Positions 25,767-34,702 are shown, numbered from the stretch's first letter. The stretch: 64,000 nt of DNA from Amycolatopsis sp. WAC 01376 (GCF_003947415.1 NZ_QHKL01000003.1:124001-188000), one strand, 5' to 3'. Notes: generated by a model not told the origin, from the sequence alone. Numbers and translations are program-made.

Positions 25767-27299
25767 TCAGCGTCGGGGGCCGACCTGGGGCGTGGTTGTG
25801 CCGAAGCTGTGCACCCGCTGTGAGGATCCGATCACCGGCAGATGGACGGCGAACTCGGTGTGCCCTGGACGGCTGTGCACCTCGATCGTGCCGTGATGGG
25901 CCACGACGATGGCCGACGCGATCGCCATCCCGAGCCCGGTGCTGCCCGCGGTCCGCGACCGGGAAGTGTCGCCGCGGGCGAAGCGTTCGAACACGGCCGG
26001 CAGGAGTTCGGGGGCGATCCCGGGACCGTTGTCGGTGACGGTGAGCACCGCGGACCCGTTGTGGGAGCGGCTCAGCGCGGTGATCACCGTGGTGTCCGGC
26101 GGGGTGTGCGTGCGCGCGTTGGACAGCAGGTTCGCCAGGACCTGGTGCAGGCGCTGGACGTCGCCGCGCACGAATACGGATTCGGGCGGGAGCCGCAGTT
26201 GCCAGCGATGGTCCGGGCCGGCGACGTGCGCGTCGGCGACGGCGTCCGCGGTCAGCCGGGTGAGGTCGACTTCGGCCGCTTCGAGCGGCCGTCCGGCGTC
26301 GAGCCTCGCCAGGAGAAGGAGGTCCTCGACCAGTGTCGTCATCCGGGCGGCCTCGGACTGGATACGGGACATCGAACGCGCGACGTCCGGCGGCACCAGC
26401 GCGCTGCCGCGACCGGCGAGTTCGGCGTACCCGCGGATCGCCGCGAGCGGCGTGCGGAGTTCGTGGCTCGCGTCCGCGACGAACCGGCGGACCCGCGTCT
26501 CACTGGCGTGCCGGGCTTCCAGTGCCCGCGAGATGTGCCCGAGCATGAGGTTCAGCGCCGAACCGACCTGGCCGACCTCGGTCCGCGGATCGGTGTCGAT
26601 CTCGGGCACCCGCACCGAAAGCGCGACGTGACCGCGGTCGAGCCGCATCGCCGACACCCGGCCCGCGGTCGCCGCGACCCGGTCGAGTGGCCGCAGCGTG
26701 CGCCGCACCGCGAACGCGCCGAGGAACCCCGCGCCGGCGACCCCCGCCAGCGCGACCCCGAACAGGATCCACCGGACCGTGGTCAAGGTGTCCTGCATCG
26801 GCCCGAGGGGGAGCCCGGTGACGACCGCGCCGCCGGGGATCGAGACGGCCTGCACGCGGTATTCGCCCAGACCGCCGAGCGTTATCGTCATCGGCGGCCG
26901 GTCCGCCGGGACGGCGAACAGGCCGTACTCCTGTTCGGCCGACAACCCCTGCGGAAGTCCTTGCACGGTAAGGATTCCCGCGTACAGCACCCGGTCACCG
27001 GAGAAACGCACGCTGAGCGTCCCGGACGCCTGGCCCGGCGCGTCGAGCGGATCGGGACCGAAGCCGTCCTCCGGCGGCCGGTTCGCGAAGTCGTGGGCAC
27101 GGGCCGACGCGGCCGAGAGCTGGTCGTCGATCTGGCGGGTGAGGAACGACCGCAAGGCGACCTCGCTCGCGACGCCGATCACCAGGCAGACGAAGGCGAG
27201 CAACAGCACCATCGAGCCGGTCAGCTTGGCGCGCAGGGAAAGCCGCCCGGGCCGGAACGACCGGCGCGGGCCGGTGGTCGGGACCGAACCGGGTGCCAT
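25767..27299 (-). CDS. Two-component sensor histidine kinase
   Basis: 510-residue membrane kinase. TM1 is about 25-47 (LTGSMVLLLAFVCLVIGVAS), the external sensor about 48-175 and TM2 about 178-200. Then come a HAMP domain, HisKA with [16 protein letters not shown], and the ATPase boxes NLLSNARTHTP, DNGPGIAPE and GSTGLGMAIASAIV. It is the first gene of the glycosyltransferase operon (4 bp to GT39). In comparable actinobacterial clusters a response regulator precedes the kinase (recalled); here the 361 bp upstream hold only repeats. It either signals to a regulator encoded elsewhere or has lost its partner. Confidence 0.93.
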   Translation of the reverse strand: MAPGSVPTTGPRRSFRPGRLSLRAKLTGSMVLLLAFVCLVIGVASEVALRSFLTRQIDDQLSAASARAHDFANRPPEDGFGPDPLDAPGQASGTLSVRFSGDRVLYAGILTVQGLPQGLSAEQEYGLFAVPADRPPMTITLGGLGEYRVQAVSIPGGAVVTGLPLGPMQDTLTTVRWILFGVALAGVAGAGFLGAFAVRRTLRPLDRVAATAGRVSAMRLDRGHVALSVRVPEIDTDPRTEVGQVGSALNLMLGHISRALEARHASETRVRRFVADASHELRTPLAAIRGYAELAGRGSALVPPDVARSMSRIQSEAARMTTLVEDLLLLARLDAGRPLEAAEVDLTRLTADAVADAHVAGPDHRWQLRLPPESVFVRGDVQRLHQVLANLLSNARTHTPPDTTVITALSRSHNGSAVLTVTDNGPGIAPELLPAVFERFARGDTSRSRTAGSTGLGMAIASAIVVAHHGTIEVHSRPGHTEFAVHLPVIGSSQRVHSFGTTTPQVGPRR

Positions 27300-27457
27300 G
27301 ACCCCGAGGGTGCGCCGCGGTCGTATGCGCGCGTTGTGTCCCGCCTGTGAGCCCGCTGTGCGCGTGAGGCACAGGAGATCCGATCATGAACGAAAACACA
27401 CCGTCCACTTCGGACTGGGGAGTCAAGCGCGACGCGTCGGTGACTGGCGCGTCGCGT

Positions 27458-27510
27458 GCTATGAACGGTCCGTTACTTGCAAAATTTGCAAGTAACGGAC
27501 CGTTCATAGC
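27458..27510. repeat. 26-bp palindrome with a one-base centre
   Basis: The sequence from GCTATGAACGGTCCGTTACT to its exact complement ending at 27510 is a perfect palindrome centred on 27484. It shares the ATGAAnGGTCC outer part and the CTTGCAAA inner part with the palindrome at 52192-52238. Unlike the others of the family it is not between convergent genes. It may be a terminator for the desaturase or a cruciform site. Confidence 0.75.
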
Positions 27511-27570
27511 GCTCTCTTGGCGCCGGTCGGACAGCTGAGCTCCGCGCCGCAAGCCCTGACGCACCGGTCC

Positions 27571-27620
27571 GTGAAGGACTCCTTGCCTACCCTGAGGGTA
27601 GTGAAGGAGGCCCTCGCTAC
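27571..27620 (-). terminator. CTCCTT-type hairpin (element C, copy 2)
   Basis: The core CTACCCT-G-AGGGTAG is extended by imperfect CTCCTT/AAGGAG arms. It lies 40 bases past the desaturase stop on the minus strand. It matches the hairpin at 11617-11669, which has the same position relative to a minus-strand stop. Confidence 0.55.
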
Positions 27621-27660
27621 CCGTCGGCGTGCCTTCGCGCGCCCGCAAGCCCGAAGAGGC

Positions 27661-29739
27661 TCAGCGGTCGTAGTCCACGCCCAGTTCGGCCGAAGTCGCC
27701 ACCGCCCGGCAGGTCAGGATCTGCCCGGCCGCGACCTCCTCGTCCCCGAGCGCGTAGTGCACGTCCATCCGCGCGCTGCCTCGCACCACCGTCGCCCGGC
27801 AGGTGCCGCAAGCGCCGCCGACGCATGCGTACGGCGCGTCGACGCCGTGCCGCAGCGCGGCGCTGAGCACGGTTTCGCCCACCGTCGCGGGGATTTCGAC
27901 GGTCTTCCCGGCCGCCGTCACCGTCAGCGTCGGGCCCGGCCGCCGTGAGGGGCGGACGGGGAGCGCGCCTTGGAACAGTTCGAAGTGGACGTGTTCCTCG
28001 GGGACGTCACGATCGGCAAGTGTCCGGCGGGCCATGTCGACGAGGTCGCGCGGGCCGCACAGGAACCAGTCGTCCACCTTCGCCGGGTGCAGCCGCGCTT
28101 GCAGCAGTGCGCGGAGACGGGTGCTGTCGAGCCGGCCGCGCTGGTAGCGCTCGTGCGAGATGGCCAGCGCCTCGCCGACGATGTCGAACGGCTTCTCCAG
28201 CCGGTGTGTGCGCAGGTCCGGGTCGCGTTCGTCGGTGCGGTAGTGCACGACGTGCAGCCGTCCGCCCAGTCGCGCGGCGAGGCCGCCGAGTTCGTCGGCG
28301 AACATCGTGCTGGCGCCGGAGGTGTTGATGTACAGCAGGGTCGCCTTGCTGTTCGGCTCGTTCTCCAGTGTCGCGGTGAGGATCGACAGGATCGGCGTGA
28401 TCCCGCTGCCCGCGGCGAGCGCGACGTACCGGCCCGCGCGGCCTTGGTCCGGCGTCAGGGTGAAAACGCCGTCGGGGGGCAGGACGTCCAGTTCGTCGCC
28501 CGCCGCGAGTTCCGTCGTGGCGAACGTCGAGAACGCGCCGCCGAGCTGGTGCTTGATCGCGATCCGCAGGATCCCGGAGTCCGGTGTCGAGCAGATCGAG
28601 TAGGCGCGCCGCACCTCTTCCCCGTCGACCTCGGCGCGGATGACGAGGTGCTGGCCGGGGGTGAACCGGAAGGTCTCCCGCAGCCGCTCCGGCACGTCGA
28701 ACATCACGGTGACGGCGCCCTCGCACAGCGGCCGGATCTCGGCCACGCGCAGCGAGTGGAACCGGCTCGGCCCCCGGGGCTGGGGAGCGGGCGGTTCCTC
28801 GTCGAACGAACCGGTGAGCTGACGCCACTCGCGGTACTCCGTCGACGTCAGCTCGCGGCCCCACGGGGTCGCGATCGGGACGTCCCTGGCGAGATAGGCG
28901 TCGCGATTGTCCTTCCACGTACGCAGGTACCGGTAGAACGGGATCGCCGGGTGGAGATGGTGCACCAGGTGGTAGTTCTGGCACAGCATGATCGGCGTCA
29001 TCAGCCATTCGAGCCCGACGCGGACGCGGGTGGCGCCGAACCGGTTCTGCCGCTGCGCGCCGAGGTCGTGATGGGGGAGCCAGTCGAACCACCAGGCCAG
29101 CACGGCCAGCCCGAGGCGCTGCGGGACCAGGTAGACCATCAGCAGTTCCCAGCCGTGGCCGGTCACGGCAAGCCAGGCGAACGCGGCGAGGCTCAGCGTG
29201 ACGACGGCCGCGGTCTCGATCCGCTCCGACCGCGGGCGCGTGCGCTGCCGGGCCACGTAGAAGCGGGCGTACCAGAAGTCGATGGTCAGCCAGCGCAGTG
29301 GCAACTGCCACCAGGGGCCGTGCGCGGTCCAGGCGTCGGGATCGGTGTGGGCGTCCTCGTTGGTGTTGCGGTGGTGCTCCAGATGGATGTAGCGCACCAA
29401 GGGAAAGGAGCCGTAGGCCGCCACGAACGGCATCGCGAGCCTGCCGAGCAGTTCGTTGACCCAGGTGAGCTGTCCGGCCGCGTGGTGCGTCGACTCGTGC
29501 AGCACGGTGAACATGGTGAAGGTGACGAGCGCGTGCAGGGGAATGGTCACCCACAGCGGCGCGGCCTCGTTGACGACCAGCCAGGTGGCGCCGCTCCACA
29601 CCATGAGGCCGCCGGTGAACAACAACACTGTCGGCACCGAGACGACCGGCAGCGGGACGCGCGGGTTGGGCACGCCGCGTCTCGGTCTTCTCTCGGGTAT
29701 CTCCCCCGTGTCCTCGGACCGGGTTACGGCGACGGTCAT
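27661..29739 (-). CDS. Fatty acid desaturase/hydroxylase fused to ferredoxin-NADPH reductase and 2Fe-2S ferredoxin
   Basis: 692-residue self-contained electron-transfer enzyme. Residues 1-310 are a membrane desaturase with helices near 30-55 and 60-80 and the three His boxes HESTHH (81), HLEHHR (119) and NYHLVHHLH (256). Residues about 326-590 are a PaaE-like FAD/NAD(P)H reductase (RAYSICST, AAGSGITPILSI, FLCGPRDLVD). The C-terminal 90 residues are a plant-type ferredoxin with CVGGACGTC and the fourth Cys in ILTCRAV. Both halves exist as separate proteins elsewhere; this fusion supplies its own electrons. Substrate (acyl chain, carotenoid or other lipid) is not determined. ATG start; promoter at 29783-29811. 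Confidence 0.93.
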   Translation of the reverse strand: MTVAVTRSEDTGEIPERRPRRGVPNPRVPLPVVSVPTVLLFTGGLMVWSGATWLVVNEAAPLWVTIPLHALVTFTMFTVLHESTHHAAGQLTWVNELLGRLAMPFVAAYGSFPLVRYIHLEHHRNTNEDAHTDPDAWTAHGPWWQLPLRWLTIDFWYARFYVARQRTRPRSERIETAAVVTLSLAAFAWLAVTGHGWELLMVYLVPQRLGLAVLAWWFDWLPHHDLGAQRQNRFGATRVRVGLEWLMTPIMLCQNYHLVHHLHPAIPFYRYLRTWKDNRDAYLARDVPIATPWGRELTSTEYREWRQLTGSFDEEPPAPQPRGPSRFHSLRVAEIRPLCEGAVTVMFDVPERLRETFRFTPGQHLVIRAEVDGEEVRRAYSICSTPDSGILRIAIKHQLGGAFSTFATTELAAGDELDVLPPDGVFTLTPDQGRAGRYVALAAGSGITPILSILTATLENEPNSKATLLYINTSGASTMFADELGGLAARLGGRLHVVHYRTDERDPDLRTHRLEKPFDIVGEALAISHERYQRGRLDSTRLRALLQARLHPAKVDDWFLCGPRDLVDMARRTLADRDVPEEHVHFELFQGALPVRPSRRPGPTLTVTAAGKTVEIPATVGETVLSAALRHGVDAPYACVGGACGTCRATVVRGSARMDVHYALGDEEVAAGQILTCRAVATSAELGVDYDR

Positions 29740-29782
29740 CGATCGTTCCCCTCGGTCGATGGCTACCGGGACAAGCTGTCAC

Positions 29783-29811
29783 ACCGTAGACAATTAGTAC
29801 TGGTTTGTAAA
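29783..29811 (-). promoter_or_regulatory. SigA-type promoter and possible operator of the desaturase fusion
   Basis: On the minus strand, TTTACA (29811-29806), a 17-base spacer and TACGGT (29788-29783) give a good -35/-10 pair, with transcription starting about 37 bases before the ATG. The -35 sits inside the palindrome GTTTGTAAAC (29803-29812), a TetR-like half-site arrangement. Desaturase genes in relatives are often TetR-controlled (known for mycobacterial and pseudomonad desaturases). Confidence 0.5.
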
Positions 29812-30028
29812 CTTCATGTGAGTGCCGAAACACCACGTCACAGCGCCCGATGGTGAGGCGTGGCGCGCATCCGTGTCCAGGAACGGACGGCTTCGTAACA
29901 GAGAAGAACCGAAAACTCGTCCGATCGGGTGGTCCGTGCCCTGTTCGTCGGACCGTGCGCGACTGCTGTGCTCGGCGGGGGAGGGCGGGCTGATGGCCCC
30001 GGGCCAGGGGCGGCGAGGGCCACGACCC

Positions 30029-30191
30029 AGGCCGCGTCCCGTGGGTCTGTTCGCGGGCTTCGCGCCCAGGCGGTCCCTGACGGCACGGGCGGATGCGGCC
30101 GAGTACGACCCGGTACGAGGCCGATCCGCCCGCACCGCCAGGAACCACCTGGATCACGAACCCCGTCGAACAGACCCACAGGACACGGCCT
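30029..30191 (-). ncRNA. Candidate structured RNA: 163-nt near-perfect hairpin
   Basis: The two halves (30029-30106 and 30113-30191) are reverse complements along about 75 bp, closing on a 6-base loop (30107-30112). Aligning them gives nine transition-type differences, one C-C mismatch at 30058/30161, two mismatches next to the loop and three single-base bulges. All nine transitions are C-A or A-C mismatches if the plus strand is transcribed, but G-U pairs if the minus strand is. That asymmetry suggests a minus-strand RNA whose helix is preserved. It lies upstream of the desaturase promoter, so it would be a separate transcript. No T tract or promoter was identified. Strand-biased cytosine deamination of a decaying inverted repeat would give the same pattern. 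Confidence 0.5.
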
Positions 30192-30288
30192 AGACTCGGA
30201 CGGCCCTGTCCACAAGCTGGCCAGGGCACATCCGCTGTCGACCGCATGCGGATGCCCATCACATCGTTTACCGCTCGAGGAGAATACG

Positions 30289-31659
30289 TTGAAGAGCACC
30301 GTCGAGCAGCTCAGCCCGACGCGAGTCAAGATCAATGTCGAGGTGCCGTTCGACGAGCTCAAGCCGAACTTCGACCGCGCCTACCGCAAGATCGCCCAGC
30401 AGGTGCGCATCCCCGGCTTCCGCCCGGGCAAGGCGCCGGCTCGCGTGCTGGAAAGCCGGATCGGGCGAGCCCCGGTGCTCGACGAGGTCGTCAACGAGGT
30501 CATTCCGGCCAAGTACATGGAAGCCGTGCGCGCGGGCGAGGTCCGCACGCTCGGCCAGCCCGAGTTCGAGGTGACCAAGCTGGAGGACCGTGAGGTCCTC
30601 GAGTTCACCGCCGAAGTCGACATCCGCCCGGAGATCTCGCTGCCCGACCTCGAGGGCTTCGCGGTCAGCGTCGACGACGTCGAACTGACCGACGCCGAGG
30701 TCGACGAGCAGCTCGACGAGCTGCGCGCCCGCTTCGGCACGCTGACCGGCGTCGACCGTCCGGCCGAGAACGGCGACTTCGTCTCGATCGACCTCGCGGC
30801 CACCGTCGACGGTGAGGAGGTCGAGGAGGCCTCGACCACCGGCCTGTCCTACGAGATCGGCTCCGGCCAGCTCGTCGACGGGATCGACGAGGCCATCATC
30901 GGTGCGAAGGCGGGCGAGACCAAGACCTTCACCACGAAGCTGGTCGCCGGCGAGCACACGGGCAAGGACGCCGACGTCACCGTCACCGTGCAGACCATCA
31001 AGCAGCGCGAGCTGCCCGAGGCGGACGACGAGTTCGCCCAGATGGCGAGCGAGTTCGACACGATCGACGAGCTGAAGGCCGACCTTCGCGAGCGTCTCGG
31101 CCGCGTCAAGAAGATGCAGCAGGGCGTCCAGGCCCGCGACAAGGTCCTCGAGGAACTCCTCGAGCGCACCGAGGTCGCGATCCCGGAGAAGGTCCTCGAG
31201 GCCGAGATCGAGAACCGCAAGCACGACGCGATCCACCCGTTCGACCACGACGAGGCGCAGTTCGCGCAGGCGCTCGAGGCCGAAGGGCGCACCCTCGAAG
31301 AGTTCGACACCGAGGTCCGCGAGGAGTCGGAGAAGGCGGTCCGCACGCAGCTGCTGCTGGACAGCATCGCCGACGCCGAGCAGACGTCGGTCAACGACGG
31401 CGAGCTCACCGAACGCATCATCTACCAGGCGCAGCGCTTCGGCGTCAGCCCGGACGAGTACGTCCAGCGGGCGCAGCAGTCCGGCCAGCTGACCGCGATC
31501 TACGCCGACGTGCGCCGCGGCAAGGCGCTGGCCTCGGTGGTCCGCAAGACCACCGTGACCGACGCCTCCGGCGCCACGGTCGACCTCGAAGAGCTCTTCG
31601 GCCCCGCAGCCGAGGAGACGCAGGTCACCGAAGAGGCCGCGAAGACTGCGGCCGAGTAG
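30289..31659 (+). CDS. tig: Trigger factor (ribosome-associated chaperone and prolyl isomerase)
   Basis: 456 residues. The ribosome-binding domain carries the signature PGFRPGKAP near residue 45, followed by the FKBP-type PPIase domain (about 160-245, ENGDFVSIDLAATVDG) and the helical C-terminal cradle. It binds nascent chains at the exit tunnel. A TTG at 30289 is the start because GAGGAGA precedes it by 6-8 bases and the protein then begins LKSTVEQLSPTRVKINVEVP, the normal N-terminus. It is followed by a strong terminator and the clp genes, the usual order in actinobacteria. Confidence 0.97.
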   Translation: MKSTVEQLSPTRVKINVEVPFDELKPNFDRAYRKIAQQVRIPGFRPGKAPARVLESRIGRAPVLDEVVNEVIPAKYMEAVRAGEVRTLGQPEFEVTKLEDREVLEFTAEVDIRPEISLPDLEGFAVSVDDVELTDAEVDEQLDELRARFGTLTGVDRPAENGDFVSIDLAATVDGEEVEEASTTGLSYEIGSGQLVDGIDEAIIGAKAGETKTFTTKLVAGEHTGKDADVTVTVQTIKQRELPEADDEFAQMASEFDTIDELKADLRERLGRVKKMQQGVQARDKVLEELLERTEVAIPEKVLEAEIENRKHDAIHPFDHDEAQFAQALEAEGRTLEEFDTEVREESEKAVRTQLLLDSIADAEQTSVNDGELTERIIYQAQRFGVSPDEYVQRAQQSGQLTAIYADVRRGKALASVVRKTTVTDASGATVDLEELFGPAAEETQVTEEAAKTAAE

Positions 31660-31700
31660 GGAATACGCGGTCCGGTCGAAACGGACCGTAAAGCTGTAAG

Positions 31701-31742
31701 CGAACTTGGGCGGTGTCAGGCATTCTGCACCGCCCAAGTTCG
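31701..31742 (+). terminator. tig terminator hairpin
   Basis: CGAACTTGGGCGGTG (31701-31715) and CACCGCCCAAGTTCG (31728-31742) pair perfectly over 15 bp with a 12-base loop, 42 bases after the tig stop. No T run follows, as is common in actinobacteria. It separates tig from the clpP1P2 transcription unit. Confidence 0.75.
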
Positions 31743-31830
31743 TTAGGGTCGGTTGCAAGATCCTCAAGCATCTGGACATACGCGGCGGCGAACGTTCCAC
31801 CCGCCGCCGTCGGCGAAAAGGCAGGCAGAC

Positions 31831-32433
31831 GTGACGCAGCACACGCCCCAGGCGCGGACCGGTACCGCAGGGCTCAACCTCACCGACTCGGTCTTCGAGC
31901 GGTTGCTCCAGGAGCGCATCGTCGTCCTCGGCTCCGAGGTCAACGACGAGGTCGCCAACCGGATCACCGCCCAGTTGTTGCTGCTCGACGCAGACGACTC
32001 CGAGTCGGACATCCGCTTCTACATCAACTCGCCCGGTGGCTCGGTCACCGCGGGTTTCGCGATCTACGACACCATGCAGCTGATCCGCCCGGACGTCGCG
32101 ACCTACGCGATGGGCCTGGCCGCGTCGATGGGGCAGTTCCTGCTCTCCTCCGGCACGCCCGGCAAGCGGTACGCGCTGCAGCACGCGCGCATCCTCATGC
32201 ACCAGCCCTCGGCGGGTGTCGGCGGCACGGCCTCCGACATCGCGATCCAGGCCGAGGTGTTCGGCAAGTGGAAGCAGGAGCTGGCCAAGATCACGGCCGA
32301 GCAGACCGGCCAGACCGTCGAGCAGATCGTCAAGGACGGTGACCGCGACCGCTGGTTCACCGCGCAGGAGGCGAAGGACTACGGCTTCGTGGACCAGGTC
32401 CTCACGCGCGAGAACCCGCTTCCCAACAGCTGA
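31831..32433 (+). CDS. clpP1: ATP-dependent Clp protease proteolytic subunit 1
   Basis: 200 residues with the ClpP triad: Ser99 in GLAASMGQ, His124 in LMHQPSAG and an Asp near 175. [20 protein letters not shown] is the conserved substrate-groove segment. In actinobacteria ClpP1 and ClpP2 form mixed tetradecamers gated by ClpX or ClpC (known). The GTG at 31831 is chosen over an upstream in-frame start because it gives the standard ClpP1 N-terminus. Promoter expected just after the tig terminator; TTGCAA at 31753 with CATACG at 31777 is a weak candidate. clpP2 follows 28 bp later. Confidence 0.97.
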   Translation: MTQHTPQARTGTAGLNLTDSVFERLLQERIVVLGSEVNDEVANRITAQLLLLDADDSESDIRFYINSPGGSVTAGFAIYDTMQLIRPDVATYAMGLAASMGQFLLSSGTPGKRYALQHARILMHQPSAGVGGTASDIAIQAEVFGKWKQELAKITAEQTGQTVEQIVKDGDRDRWFTAQEAKDYGFVDQVLTRENPLPNS

Positions 32434-32461
32434 TCCGCGCCGGCACACAGGAGAATTTTCA

Positions 32462-33133
32462 ATGAGCAACTTCCAGCTTCCGATCGGGTCGCAGGCGCCT
32501 GGGATGCAGTCGCGGCTCCAGCTGCCGCAGTCGCGGTACGTGCTGCCCTCGTACGTCGAGCGCACCAGCTACGGCATCAAGGAATCCAACCCGTACAACA
32601 AGCTGTACGAAGAGCGTCAGATCATGCTCGGCGTGCAGATCGACGACGCGTCGGCGAACGACGTCATGGTCCAGCTGCTGCACCTCGAGCACGAGGACCC
32701 GGACCGCGACATCATGATCCTGATCAACTCGCCCGGTGGCTCGTTCACCGCGCTGATGGCGATCTACGACACGATGCAGTACGTCCGCCCCGACATCGTC
32801 ACCATGTGCATCGGCCAGGCCGCTTCGGCCGCCGCCGTGCTGCTGGCGGCCGGGACCCCCGGCAAGCGGTTCACGCTGCCGAACTCGCGGGTGCTGATCC
32901 ACCAGCCCGCGACCGAGGGCACCTACGGCCAGGTTTCGGACCTGGAGATCCAGGCCAACGAGATCCAGCGGGTGCGGCGCCAGATGGAGGTCATCCTGGC
33001 GAAGCACACGAACAAGGAAGCCGACGACATCAAGAAGGACATCGAGCGCGACAAGATCCTGACGGCCGACGAGGCCAAGGCGTACGGGATCGTCGACGAG
33101 GTGCTCGAGTACCGCAAGGCCTCGAGCAGCTGA
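32462..33133 (+). CDS. clpP2: ATP-dependent Clp protease proteolytic subunit 2
   Basis: 223 residues; catalytic Ser122 in IGQAASAAAV and His147 in LIHQPATEG. It keeps INSPGGSFTALMAIYDTM and has the longer N-terminal extension (about 25 residues, SNFQLPIGSQAPGMQSRL) expected of ClpP2. ATG start preceded by AGGAG. It is co-transcribed with clpP1 and forms the second ring of the ClpP1P2 particle. A 13-bp terminator stem follows 13 bases past the stop. Confidence 0.97.
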   Translation: MSNFQLPIGSQAPGMQSRLQLPQSRYVLPSYVERTSYGIKESNPYNKLYEERQIMLGVQIDDASANDVMVQLLHLEHEDPDRDIMILINSPGGSFTALMAIYDTMQYVRPDIVTMCIGQAASAAAVLLAAGTPGKRFTLPNSRVLIHQPATEGTYGQVSDLEIQANEIQRVRRQMEVILAKHTNKEADDIKKDIERDKILTADEAKAYGIVDEVLEYRKASSS

Positions 33134-33146
33134 TCGCGGGAGGGGC

Positions 33147-33177
33147 CCGGTGCGTGTCGGGAGACGACACGCACCGG
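33147..33177 (+). terminator. clpP2 terminator hairpin
   Basis: CCGGTGCGTGTCG (33147-33159) pairs perfectly with CGACACGCACCGG (33165-33177) around loop GGAGA, starting 13 bases after clpP2. It implies that clpX has its own promoter in the remaining 174 bp. Confidence 0.8.
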
Positions 33178-33351
33178 ATCCCTGGTCTAAGGTCAGCTTC
33201 TGGCGTGCTCAGATGTGACGTTGGTTCTCCCGCCGACGCCATCGGGCGGGTACCGTCAGTGGCAGTGTGTGAGGCTCCGAGCGGTCATCCGTGACCGGGG
33301 CGGTAAGACAGTCAGGCGCGTATCGCGCCGGAGGGGACGAGGTCAACGGCC

Positions 33352-34647
33352 ATGGCACGGATCGGTGACGGCGGCGACCTGCTGAAATGTTCTTTCTGCG
33401 GCAAGAGCCAAAAGCAGGTGAAGAAGCTCATTGCCGGCCCCGGGGTCTACATCTGCGATGAGTGCATCGATCTCTGCAATGAGATCATCGAAGAGGAACT
33501 GGCCGAAGCCGGTGAGGTCAAGCTCGACGAGCTGCCCAAACCCGCCGAAATCCACGAGTTCCTCGAGCAGTACATCATCGGCCAGGACGACGCGAAGCGT
33601 TCGCTGGCCGTGGCGGTGTACAACCACTACAAGCGTGTGCAGTCCGACGACAAGGCCGGGCCGAAGGATTCCAAGGACGAGACCGTCGAACTGGCGAAGT
33701 CCAACATCCTGATGCTCGGGCCGACGGGGTGCGGCAAGACCTATCTGGCCCAGACGCTGGCGAAGATGCTGAACGTCCCGTTCGCGATCGCGGACGCCAC
33801 GGCGCTCACCGAAGCCGGCTACGTGGGCGAGGACGTCGAGAACATCCTGCTCAAGCTGATCCAGGCGGCGGATTACGACGTCAAGCGCGCCGAGACGGGC
33901 ATCATCTACATCGACGAGGTCGACAAGATCGCCCGGAAGTCGGAGAACCCGTCGATCACGCGTGACGTGTCGGGTGAGGGCGTTCAGCAGGCGCTGCTGA
34001 AGATCCTCGAAGGCACCACCGCGTCGGTGCCGCCGCAGGGCGGCCGCAAGCACCCGCACCAGGAGTTCATCCAGATCGACACGACGAACGTGCTGTTCAT
34101 CGTGGCCGGCGCGTTCGCCGGGCTGGAGAAGATCATCAACGAGCGGGTCGGCAAGCGCGGCCTCGGTTTCGGCGCGGAGATCCGCACCAAGGCCGAGATC
34201 GACGAGAGCGACATCTTCTCCGACACCATGCCGGAGGACCTGATCAAGTTCGGGCTGATCCCGGAGTTCATCGGCCGCCTCCCGGTCGTGGCGACGGTGA
34301 CCCACCTGGACAAGGAGTCGCTGGTCAGCATCCTGACCACGCCGCGCAACGCGCTGGTGAAGCAGTACAAGAAGCTCTTCGAGATGGACAACGTCGAGCT
34401 GGAGTTCACCAAGACCGCGCTCGAGGCCATCGCCGACCAGGCCGTGCTCCGCGGCACCGGCGCCCGTGGCCTGCGCGCGATCATGGAAGAGGTCCTGCAG
34501 CCGGTCATGTACGACATCCCCAGCCGCGACGACGTCGCGAAGGTCGTCATCACCGAGCAGACCGTCCGCGAGAACGTGAACCCGACGATCGTGGCGCGTC
34601 AGCCGTCACGCCGTCGTGGCAGCGAACGCGGCGAGAAGTCCGCCTGA
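33352..34647 (+). CDS. clpX: Clp protease ATP-binding subunit ClpX
   Basis: 431-residue AAA+ unfoldase. The N-terminal zinc finger has Cys13, 16, 35 and 38 ([16 protein letters not shown]). Walker A is GPTGCGKT near 124, Walker [10 protein letters not shown] near 190, the pore loop GYVGEDVE and the sensor-2 GTGARGLR. It delivers substrates to ClpP1P2. The C-terminal [16 protein letters not shown] is a short basic tail. It starts 218 bp after clpP2 beyond a terminator and ends 19 bases before another. Confidence 0.98.
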   Translation: MARIGDGGDLLKCSFCGKSQKQVKKLIAGPGVYICDECIDLCNEIIEEELAEAGEVKLDELPKPAEIHEFLEQYIIGQDDAKRSLAVAVYNHYKRVQSDDKAGPKDSKDETVELAKSNILMLGPTGCGKTYLAQTLAKMLNVPFAIADATALTEAGYVGEDVENILLKLIQAADYDVKRAETGIIYIDEVDKIARKSENPSITRDVSGEGVQQALLKILEGTTASVPPQGGRKHPHQEFIQIDTTNVLFIVAGAFAGLEKIINERVGKRGLGFGAEIRTKAEIDESDIFSDTMPEDLIKFGLIPEFIGRLPVVATVTHLDKESLVSILTTPRNALVKQYKKLFEMDNVELEFTKTALEAIADQAVLRGTGARGLRAIMEEVLQPVMYDIPSRDDVAKVVITEQTVRENVNPTIVARQPSRRRGSERGEKSA

Positions 34648-34666
34648 CAAAGCACGTCAGCGTCAA

Positions 34667-34702
34667 CGATGCCCCGGCCGGAGCCTTCCGGCCGGGGCAT
34701 CG
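34667..34702 (+). terminator. clpX terminator hairpin
   Basis: CGATGCCCCGGCCGG (34667-34681) pairs perfectly with CCGGCCGGGGCATCG (34688-34702) around AGCCTT, followed by GTTTCTCC. It is the most canonical Rho-independent terminator in the window. Confidence 0.88.

Larger units (their letters stand above)
27300..27660. other. Gene-free region upstream of the sensor kinase
   Basis: 361 bp between the kinase start and the desaturase stop, both on the minus strand. It holds a 26-bp palindrome (27458-27510) and a CTCCTT-type hairpin (27571-27620). No receiver-domain or other coding frame is recognisable. The promoter of the kinase operon must lie in about 27300-27450, where I see no strong consensus. 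Confidence 0.8.
29740..30288. other. Long divergent intergenic region between desaturase and tig
   Basis: 549 bp without a credible protein gene. From left to right: the desaturase promoter; about 200 bp without features I recognise; the 163-nt hairpin; and a leader in front of tig with small inverted repeats (CATCCGC at about 30229 with GCGGATG at about 30248). No tRNA gene was recognised by eye. Confidence 0.75.

Noticed and set aside
27300..27660. Hidden or degraded response-regulator gene upstream of the sensor kinase
   Set aside because: None of the frames shows receiver motifs (acidic pair, phospho-Asp, Lys); the stretch is palindromes and repeats.
29794..30262. Overlapping frames on both strands upstream of tig
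   Set aside because: Arg/Pro-rich shadows over the hairpin region, without RBS or recognisable domain.
31743..31830. ClgR-type operator before clpP1
   Set aside because: GTTCG and related bits occur but no clear palindromic match to the known ClgR box could be made.
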